Assembly: GCA_024229395.1 (NCBI GenBank)
Contig: JAAESM010000074.1
Span: 186,001-250,000 of the forward strand
Length of the DNA: 64,000 nt
DNA from: Planctomycetota bacterium
GTDB lineage: Bacteria > Planctomycetota > UBA1135
Direction of reading: 5' to 3'
The notes under the pieces were generated by a model, which was given only the letters and a program-made list of their open reading frames with translations, had not been told where the DNA came from and ran no database searches. The position numbers were made by a program, and so were the translations under genes. This document shows positions 1-5,807 of this stretch, piece by piece. Each line of letters starts with the position of its first letter. Positions within the stretch are counted from its first letter, which is position 1.

Positions 1-946
1 AATCGCCCTCTGCTACGCGGATTCCGCCGATATCGGCGTGTTTCACCAAGACTGCGCCGCTTAATACGTTTAGCGCTGGCGTGCTCAAGGTCTTCTGTTG
101 AGCGACGAAGAGCATGTGGATGCCGTCGCTGTATAGGGCCGCATGAATGTTGCCCAAGTTGGCCATGATGCCGTTGGCGAGCAGTAGACGCTCCTCAAGG
201 CCGTAGAAACCAGGTGGCACATATTGCGGGCTTTGTGGCGCGAAACCGAGCAGTGGTTCATCGACTGGGCCGGCATAAGGGTGCTCGGCGACAGCTGGAA
301 CCGCCCATGCGACACCGTTGTGATCTGGTGTGAAGTCCACATCGAGGGTCTTCATGCGCATGACTGGATCGCCCTGAACGTCGAAGCTGGTCCAACCTAG
401 GAGCAGGTCCGTATCGACGGTGACGAGGAACTCGAAATTGCCTAGGCCATGCACGGACTCGGCGAAGATGCGTTTGCAATCGAGGCCGGCGACTTGCACG
501 ACGCCTGGCTGTTCCGACCAGCGGAAGTTGCGCTGCAAGCTAATCTCGCTGCCGAGATGCAGGTCGCGATACTTCACCAAGTAGCGCTGCCGGTTGAAGT
601 AACTGGACTCAAGCTGGGAGTCGGGCTGGCTCCACGTGGGTAAGCCGAGACCGGCGTACTCAAGAATGCTCAATGCGATCTCGCCGCTGCCGTCGCTGTG
701 CAGGTCTTCCTTGAAGCGCTCGGCGCGACCCAAGTTATCGAAGATGCTTAGCTCACGAGTCGCTTGCAGATCCTGGTCCTCGACATAGTCGAATTCCGGA
801 ATCGAAATCTTTTGGTGCGCTGCAAGGCCAACGCTTTGCGTACCGACTGTGGCAGCAAGAGTCTCGCCTTGAGTTTCCGCAGCTGGCCCGCAACCCATAA
901 GGACTACAGTCAGAGCGGACATCGCGAGCACCAAGTGTGGGCGCAT
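1..946 (-). CDS. RseB/MucB-like sigma-factor regulatory lipoprotein (3' end beyond window)
   Basis: Partial gene that reads open to the left edge (315 codons visible). The start ATG shares one base with the stop of the anti-sigma gene (TGATG), so translation is probably coupled. The N-terminus is a lipoprotein signal peptide with a lipobox ending VVLMGC (Cys18). The body resembles the RseB/MucB and LolA-type beta fold: the pattern RQRYLVKYRDLHLGSE is followed by haem-free, soluble sequence. Near the visible C-terminus ALYSDGIHMLFVAQQ resembles the small RseB C-terminal domain. In E. coli RseB binds the anti-sigma RseA and senses mislocalised lipoproteins or LPS; the same role is inferred here from the gene order sigma, anti-sigma, RseB-like. 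Fold assignment is by eye, so moderately sure. Confidence 0.6.
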   Translation of the reverse strand, partial: MRPHLVLAMSALTVVLMGCGPAAETQGETLAATVGTQSVGLAAHQKISIPEFDYVEDQDLQATRELSIFDNLGRAERFKEDLHSDGSGEIALSILEYAGLGLPTWSQPDSQLESSYFNRQRYLVKYRDLHLGSEISLQRNFRWSEQPGVVQVAGLDCKRIFAESVHGLGNFEFLVTVDTDLLLGWTSFDVQGDPVMRMKTLDVDFTPDHNGVAWAVPAVAEHPYAGPVDEPLLGFAPQSPQYVPPGFYGLEERLLLANGIMANLGNIHAALYSDGIHMLFVAQQKTLSTPALNVLSGAVLVKHADIGGIRVAEGD

Positions 947-1479
947 CAAGCGTCGTCCTCCGCGGTTATGCCACCAAAGCCTTCTGCGAAGCTGTTGGCG
1001 ACGGAGGAAAGCTCCTTTGAAGAAACTTCCATGAAAACCACCTTAGCACGGAAGGCGGCGCGATCTGCTGCGGAGACTGGTCCGGCAAGGGCGGCGCCAG
1101 GATCTACCTGAGCGGGTCCCATGAAACGGTAGCCGATTCCGGCGCAGATCATTAGAGCAGCGGCAATGCTGAGGCGTCGGCCCCAAGCCTGGTTGTGAAG
1201 TACTCGGCCAGCTGGCTTTTGACTCTCAGGCTCTGCAATCGCTGCTAGTTGCGGTTGTACCCGCGACCATAAGTCTGCTGGAGCCTTTTCGACCTCACCC
1301 AAGGCGAGTCCTAACTGCACCTGCCCCCAAAGCTCCTCCGGGGCTTTTTCGACCTGACCAAGAGCCAATCCCAATTGCACCCGCTCCCAAAGCTCCTCGG
1401 GAGCCTTGGCACCACCAAGCGCACGCAAATCTTGCGTGAGCCGTTCAGGCAGTTCCGGGTTGTTGGGGTTGTTGGTCAA
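946..1479 (-). CDS. Single-pass membrane anti-sigma factor with tandem repeats
   Basis: A 177-residue protein 5 bases downstream of an ECF sigma gene and overlapping the next gene by one base. Residues 1-80 are predicted cytoplasmic and contain three 20-residue repeats, each with the core KAPEELW followed by a Val-Gln-rich helix. One hydrophobic segment (about residues 103-120, LSIAAALMICAGIGYRFM) is the only membrane span. The C-terminal 55 residues would be periplasmic and end in an acidic tail. No HxxxCxxC zinc anti-sigma motif is present. The role as anti-sigma factor rests on position between sigma and RseB-like genes and on topology. The repeats may be the sigma-binding part. Confidence 0.65.
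   Translation of the reverse strand: MTNNPNNPELPERLTQDLRALGGAKAPEELWERVQLGLALGQVEKAPEELWGQVQLGLALGEVEKAPADLWSRVQPQLAAIAEPESQKPAGRVLHNQAWGRRLSIAAALMICAGIGYRFMGPAQVDPGAALAGPVSAADRAAFRAKVVFMEVSSKELSSVANSFAEGFGGITAEDDA
1246..1407 (-). repeat. Three tandem 60-bp repeats inside the anti-sigma gene
   Basis: Residues 25-44, 45-64 and 65-78 of the anti-sigma protein are near copies of a 20-residue unit (KAPEELWERVQLGLALGQVE, second copy with 3 changes, third partial). The DNA copies are also similar, which points to recent duplication rather than convergence. Confidence 0.8.
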
Positions 1480-1484
1480 GAGAA

Positions 1485-2135
1485 TCAGAGATTGAGGTGG
1501 TCAGGGTCGTACCCACTGTGTTGCAGCAGTTCACGCAACGCGGTGTGGGCACGATTAAGACGGGATTTCACTGTTCCGAGGCTGCATTCTTGAACTTCGG
1601 AAATCTCCTCATAGCTGAGGCCCTCCATGTATCGGAGAATAAGCAGCGCTGAGAAGCGTGGATTGAGGCGGGTCAGAGCATCTTGGATGAGCTGCTGATC
1701 CTCAGTCCTGGCGACCTCGACGACGGGATCGGAAGATTCCGTTTCACCTGCAACTTGATTGAGGTGATGTTCACCCTCTGCGGACCCCACCGAAGTGTGG
1801 ATGCCAGCACGGGGGCTGTCGAGCCGACGGCGGCGGGTGTCGATTGCTGCATTGACAGCAATTCGGTAAACCCAAGAGGAGAATCGGCTGCGAAAGGCGA
1901 AATCCCTGATGCGTCGGGCCAAAGTGATCATGGTTTCCTGTGCTGCATCCATGGCATCCTCTCGGTTGCCCGTGACACGCAGACAGATTGTGAAAACCCG
2001 GTCTTGGTAAAGAACAAAAAGCTGGTGGTACGCCTCTTCAAACTCCTGCTCGTTTGCTGCCTGGCAGGCTTCTACGAGTTGTTGGTCAGGGTCAGACAAG
2101 GAGGTGCACCGATGATATGACAAGGAAATGTGCAC
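1485..2135 (-). CDS. ECF-family RNA polymerase sigma factor
   Basis: A 216-residue sigma-70 family factor of the extracytoplasmic-function type. Region 2 lies around residues 35-105 (CLRVTGNREDAMDAAQETMI, then SRFSSWVYRIAVNAAID, the -10 recognition helix). Region 4 lies around residues 155-210 (LSYEEISEVQECSLGTVKSR helix-turn-helix). Length is somewhat above the usual 170-190 because of a charged linker between the regions. The start is GTG at 2135. A strong AGGAGGT lies 16 bases upstream, too far for this start, so the true start is uncertain. It heads a three-gene unit with its membrane anti-sigma and an RseB-like lipoprotein, and probably activates its own promoter when the envelope is stressed. 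Confidence 0.9.
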   Translation of the reverse strand: MHISLSYHRCTSLSDPDQQLVEACQAANEQEFEEAYHQLFVLYQDRVFTICLRVTGNREDAMDAAQETMITLARRIRDFAFRSRFSSWVYRIAVNAAIDTRRRRLDSPRAGIHTSVGSAEGEHHLNQVAGETESSDPVVEVARTEDQQLIQDALTRLNPRFSALLILRYMEGLSYEEISEVQECSLGTVKSRLNRAHTALRELLQHSGYDPDHLNL

Positions 2136-2151
2136 TTTGGTTCCAAAAAAG

Positions 2152-2158
2152 ACCTCCT
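2152..2158 (-). promoter_or_regulatory. Strong Shine-Dalgarno, mis-spaced for the sigma gene
   Basis: Perfect AGGAGGT on the minus strand. It is 16 bases from the GTG of the sigma gene but 6 bases from a TTG that opens a 24-codon frame overlapping the sigma start. It may serve a leader peptide, or the sigma start may be wrongly placed. Confidence 0.4.
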
Positions 2159-2242
2159 AAATCACAAAATCTAAGGGAGTCTGGTTGGTGGCACACTTTT
2201 CACCCTAACCTCTTTTGGACAGAAGGTTTAACCAAAAAGGGC

Positions 2243-2276
2243 AAAAAAAAACCGGCGCCTGCGGACAGGCACCGGT
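2243..2276 (-). terminator. Intrinsic terminator after the calcium-repeat protein gene
   Basis: On the minus strand an 11-bp stem (ACCGGTGCCTG with CAGGCGCCGGT, one G-T wobble) with a 4-base loop is followed by nine T residues. It begins 17 bases after the stop of the gene ending at 2293. Confidence 0.9.
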
Positions 2277-2292
2277 GAAAGACCTCGGCAGA

Positions 2293-3198
2293 TTAACCGC
2301 CGAGGAGACCAACAATATCGATTCCGACGACCGAGTTTCCGATTGCACCGCTACAGCTTGAGAAGCAAGCAGCATCTGGCAGGTAGTCGCAGTAGCTGTC
2401 AGAAACCTGATAGAGCTTCTGGCCGCCACCCAGTGCGGCAACCTCTTGGAGGGTCTGCACGCAGATTTGACCGAGCGAGATTTCACCCGGCATGGAATCG
2501 CCAGGCGAGGTTGGGAACAATCCACCAGTCTGACCACTGCCTTGCGATTGACGGCCAAAGGTTTCGCCGTCGCGGTACTCAAGAAGGTGACTGGCGCTAC
2601 TCAGGAGTTGCACCTGGGCGCCCATCTCAACTCCATCCAAGATGGCGGTGAGGCCAACGGCCATTGCTGGCACGCGATGGAAGAGGCTCTTGGGAAGAAC
2701 CACGCGGCACACCTTGGATTGCAGGCCTGGTAGGCCGGTACCGAAGGTGCGCGTATCCGAGTTGGTAATCGGCAAAGCGCGTGGACGCAGTTGGATAAAC
2801 CGGTCCTCGGTAGCTGCGTACAGCTTGATTCCGCGCATGGATTGGTTGTAGATGCCGGAAATCTGCAGAACGACATCATTGCCGTTGGTGTAGATATCCA
2901 TCTTGACGTTGCGCTGAAGCGGAGCTGGACGACCCGAGCCATCGAAAATCAGCGGGTTCGTTCCAGTCAGATGCTCATCTAAATCGGAGCGCTGATCGTT
3001 GTCCGTATCCGCATCTGAGATGGAGGTACCAAGCAGCACCTCGAGGACATCGTCAAGGCCATCACCATCAGTGTCCGTCATGGTTCCAAGCCCCGAAGAC
3101 ATTGCTACGAGCTGGGAATGAGGGGCGTGTGATGCCCCCCACGAGACCAGGCCAAGCAGGGCGCTGGTGACGAAGAGTGACTTCAGAGGAATGGTCAT
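2293..3198 (-). CDS. Secreted protein with thrombospondin-type-3 calcium repeats
   Basis: About 301 residues from the ATG at 3198; a TTG six codons earlier is possible but the ATG places the signal peptide at the very start. The N-terminus is a signal sequence (IPLKSLFVTSALLGLVSWGA). Residues about 40-85 hold Asp-rich calcium-binding repeats (DTDGDGLDDVLEVLLGT and DADTDNDQRSDLDE). The rest has no recognisable domain; a Cys-rich patch near the C-terminus (CDYLPDAACFSSC) may form disulfides. It is a stand-alone transcription unit with its own terminator. Likely an exported or surface protein; its function is unknown. Confidence 0.75.
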   Translation of the reverse strand: MTIPLKSLFVTSALLGLVSWGASHAPHSQLVAMSSGLGTMTDTDGDGLDDVLEVLLGTSISDADTDNDQRSDLDEHLTGTNPLIFDGSGRPAPLQRNVKMDIYTNGNDVVLQISGIYNQSMRGIKLYAATEDRFIQLRPRALPITNSDTRTFGTGLPGLQSKVCRVVLPKSLFHRVPAMAVGLTAILDGVEMGAQVQLLSSASHLLEYRDGETFGRQSQGSGQTGGLFPTSPGDSMPGEISLGQICVQTLQEVAALGGGQKLYQVSDSYCDYLPDAACFSSCSGAIGNSVVGIDIVGLLGG

Positions 3199-3392
3199 TA
3201 GGGTTTCTGTTGGCAAGGAGCCTTTCGCAGGTTAGCAAGAATATGGCAATCGGGCAGCCGATTTCATCCAAATCCTCTGTTTTCTAGGTCGGATTTGGGC
3301 CGACGTAACGCGAAAGAACTGCTGTTTTCCACCCATGATTGGTCTGTCCGGACTACCCGGAGGAGGCTATCCTTTGCCTCTTCAAGATAGTA

Positions 3393-3469
3393 GCACCCGT
3401 AGCTCAGTTGGATAGAGTATCGGTTTCCGGAGCCGAAGGTCAGAGGTTCGAATCCTCTCGGGTGCGCCA
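3393..3469 (+). tRNA. tRNA-Arg (anticodon CCG)
   Basis: A complete cloverleaf can be drawn: acceptor stem GCACCCG pairs with CGGGTGC, D-arm GCTC/GAGT, anticodon stem TCGGT/GCCGA with loop TTCCGGA (anticodon CCG, reads CGG), T-arm AGAGG-TTCGAAT-CCTCT, discriminator G and an encoded CCA. It lies alone between a minus-strand gene and the end of the cyanophycin operon. Confidence 0.95.
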
Positions 3470-3532
3470 CTCCTCAACGGCTCATCCGCCCAGGCGCGAT
3501 AGCCGTTTTGTTGTTTTGCCCTGAAATCACGC

Positions 3533-3554
3533 CCTAGCCTGACTTCACGCTAGG
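3533..3554. repeat. Small inverted repeat
   Basis: CCTAGC and GCTAGG, perfect 6-bp arms separated by 10 bases, in the interval between the tRNA and the minus-strand regulator gene. No T-run follows on either strand, so it is not a clear terminator. Confidence 0.4.
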
Positions 3555-3562
3555 ATTCCTTG

Positions 3563-3832
3563 ATGCGCCGATTCCATGCTGCTCTGCTTGCCTTGAGTCT
3601 CGCCGCTGCAGCACCCAGCTGCAGCAGCGCGAAGCCTGAACTTTCGCGTTGCTGCCAACAGCTTGTTCATGTCCCCCGCCACGCTGGAACGGCCTCCTAC
3701 TCCTTCACCCTGGCGACTCGTTTTGAACTCGGTTTATCTTGGGTGACTCCTTCGCTGAAGAAACTTGCGAAGCTACGGCCGGAACGTCAGCTCCATCTAT
3801 CCTTTGGTGAGCGCGATGAAGGTGAGACTTGA
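3563..3832 (+). CDS. Doubtful small exported protein
   Basis: A 89-codon frame from ATG 3563. The first 25 residues look like a signal peptide (LLALSLAAAAPSC), possibly of lipoprotein type. The remainder resembles nothing and its last 128 bases are antisense to the better-supported helix-turn-helix gene. It could be a real small gene, a broken one, or chance. Confidence 0.2.
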   Translation: MRRFHAALLALSLAAAAPSCSSAKPELSRCCQQLVHVPRHAGTASYSFTLATRFELGLSWVTPSLKKLAKLRPERQLHLSFGERDEGET

Positions 3833-4070
3833 CCGTGCCTTCTGCCATACGCAGATCCTGAGCAACCTGGCGAATGGAGTGCGCACACAAGTAAGTGCGC
3901 TCCATGATCCCACGTTCTGGTTCCTCAAGGGCGGCCAGGATCGGGCGGATATCGATGCGCGGTGCAGGGCTCGTGGTTGTTGGATCCGCCGCCAGCTTGC
4001 GCAAGAACGCGCGCAAGTAGGGCGCCTCTGGGGGTAAGCGTTCCTCCATCGATGGGTTTACCGGGAGCAC
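3705..4070 (-). CDS. Sigma-70 region-4-only helix-turn-helix protein
   Basis: About 121 residues from GTG 4070 (or 114 from ATG 4049). Residues 50-92 form a sigma region 4 type helix-turn-helix: ERGIMERTYLCAHSIRQVAQ then MAEGTVKSHLHRAHQRI. There is no region 2, so it cannot be an ordinary sigma factor; the N-terminal 45 residues are Pro-rich and unassigned. It lies 21 bases after the Mur-ligase gene and is the last gene of the cyanophycin run, so it may regulate that operon. It could also be a remnant of an ECF factor. The family is plausible from the motif; the role is inferred. Confidence 0.6.
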   Translation of the reverse strand: MLPVNPSMEERLPPEAPYLRAFLRKLAADPTTTSPAPRIDIRPILAALEEPERGIMERTYLCAHSIRQVAQDLRMAEGTVKSHLHRAHQRIDGADVPAVASQVSSAKESPKINRVQNESPG

Positions 4071-4091
4071 CTCAAATCGGTTGCAACTTTC

Positions 4092-5798
4092 TTAATCAAG
4101 TTCGGATAACAGCTGCAGCACCTCGTCGCGCTGGGCCAAGGTCAGCAACAACAACAAATCGCCGGGTTGCGCCCAAGCCAGAGCTTGCTTGGCTGCCTCC
4201 ATCTCATCGGCGGCGATGTCGATCGCCTCTTCGGGGGCGCCGGCTTCCAACAAGGCCTGCTTCATGATCTGCGGAATCGCACCGAGCTCGCGCCCACGCA
4301 AATCCTTCTCCTGCTCCTTAATCAGGACGCGATCCACCCCGTGGTTCCAGGCAGTGAGCGCGACCTCACGAATCGCGTCGTCTTGACGGTCGCCGGCATG
4401 ACCGACGGTGACCAACAAGCGCTTCGGCTTCATGGCCTTTGCCATGGCCATCAGGGCATCGAGACCATGAGGATTGTGGGCGAAATCCACCAGCACCTTG
4501 AAGCCCTTGATGTCGAACAGATTCAGACGACCGGGGTTGTCCTTAGAGTCACTGCGGAAGTTACGCAGGCCAGCAAGGATGGATTGTTGATCCAAACCCA
4601 AGCCCTTGGCGACCGCGATCGCAGCCAATGCGTTGGCAATGTTGTGGCGCGCCGCACCATTCATGGCGATGGGCACCTCGTCGACGCCGAGCAGGCGTTC
4701 GCAAGCACCATCTTCGCACCACCTCAGAGCATCGCCATCCAACAAGGCGGCGCTGCCATTGGTGGCCAAGTGGCCTTGCAGCACAGGGTTCTGTGCATCC
4801 AGCGAAAACCAAGTCAGCGGCTGTTCCACCAAGTGGGCACGCTCGACTGATTTTTCGTCATCGGCATTGAGTACGACGCGCTTGCCAGCATGCCGGATGA
4901 TGAACTTGGTGTCGGCGAGCATGTCCAGGTCTTGGATGCCCCATTCCCCAAGATGATCCTCGGCGATGTTATTCAGCAACACGACATCGGCTTCGCCTGC
5001 ACCCAGGCCAAGTCCGCGGCGCAACATGCCACCACGTGCAGTCTCCAATAAGGCGACATCGACGCGGTTGTCGCGCAGGATATTGCGCGCGCCACCGGGA
5101 CCAGCCCAATCGCCCTTATCCACAATCTTGTCCCCCACCATCAACCAATCGGTGGATGACATGCCGGGAACTTTGCCCTGCGCCAACACCATCAAACGCA
5201 ACAAGCGCACGGTGGTGGTTTTGCCATTAGTGCCAGTGAGCATGGCGATGGGGATGCGTTTGCAAGCATCCCAGTTCACTTCGCCGGCTTCGGGTAGCTC
5301 TTTCACCGACCAAGTCTGCGCATGACGTCCGGCGCCGATCGACACGAAGTCATCGCAGCACAGGCACAAGGCACCACGTCGGGATGCTGCGCGTTGCAGA
5401 CGTGGCAACGGTGGATTGCACTCGCTGCGGATCTCCTGCTTGAACTTCTCGATGGCATCTTCCAGCGCAGGCTTGTCGGCGCCATCCAGTTCCGCTTCGG
5501 CAGCAGACCAAGCCCACTCGTTCATCTCACACGCGGCGTACAGCGCGTCCATGGGTGCGCTGAAGGTCAGGCTCAAGCCACCGGGAAAGCATCGCGATGC
5601 GGTTTCTTCGGAACCCCAACCCACACCTTCCAACAAGGCGCTGATTGCAGTCTGCCAGGCAGCCAATGCGGCTCTGGCCTCGTGGTCTTCCAAGGCGATA
5701 TCGATCACTGGACCGACGCGCTCCCAAATTACATTAGGGCCCGTCAAGCGCCTGGAATCACGCATTTCGCGCTTCACTGAACTTTGCTCCGCCGACAT
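4092..5798 (-). CDS. Mur-ligase-domain paralogue of cyanophycin synthetase
   Basis: 568 residues. The P-loop GTNGKTTTVRLL (about residue 188) begins a Mur ligase domain. It is followed by the Mur/CphA-type strand LLETARGGMLRRGLGLGAGE, the DHLGEWG segment, the HNIANALAAIAVAKG motif and the C-terminal DFAHNPHGLDAL and VGHAGDRQDD motifs, all shared with the C-terminal half of the adjacent CphA. There is no ATP-grasp domain. The N-terminal 170 residues (starting RRLTGPNVIWERVG) are specific to this companion protein. It follows cphA by 9 bases. Such proteins are found next to cphA in many bacteria. It may add one residue type to the polymer or to a short primer, but the substrate cannot be read from sequence. 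Confidence 0.8.
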   Translation of the reverse strand: MSAEQSSVKREMRDSRRLTGPNVIWERVGPVIDIALEDHEARAALAAWQTAISALLEGVGWGSEETASRCFPGGLSLTFSAPMDALYAACEMNEWAWSAAEAELDGADKPALEDAIEKFKQEIRSECNPPLPRLQRAASRRGALCLCCDDFVSIGAGRHAQTWSVKELPEAGEVNWDACKRIPIAMLTGTNGKTTTVRLLRLMVLAQGKVPGMSSTDWLMVGDKIVDKGDWAGPGGARNILRDNRVDVALLETARGGMLRRGLGLGAGEADVVLLNNIAEDHLGEWGIQDLDMLADTKFIIRHAGKRVVLNADDEKSVERAHLVEQPLTWFSLDAQNPVLQGHLATNGSAALLDGDALRWCEDGACERLLGVDEVPIAMNGAARHNIANALAAIAVAKGLGLDQQSILAGLRNFRSDSKDNPGRLNLFDIKGFKVLVDFAHNPHGLDALMAMAKAMKPKRLLVTVGHAGDRQDDAIREVALTAWNHGVDRVLIKEQEKDLRGRELGAIPQIMKQALLEAGAPEEAIDIAADEMEAAKQALAWAQPGDLLLLLTLAQRDEVLQLLSELD

Positions 5799-5807
5799 CT
5801 TGGATGC

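Noticed and set aside
2185-2205. TGGCAC upstream of the first sigma gene as a sigma-54 site
   Set aside because: No GC-containing -12 element at the required distance.
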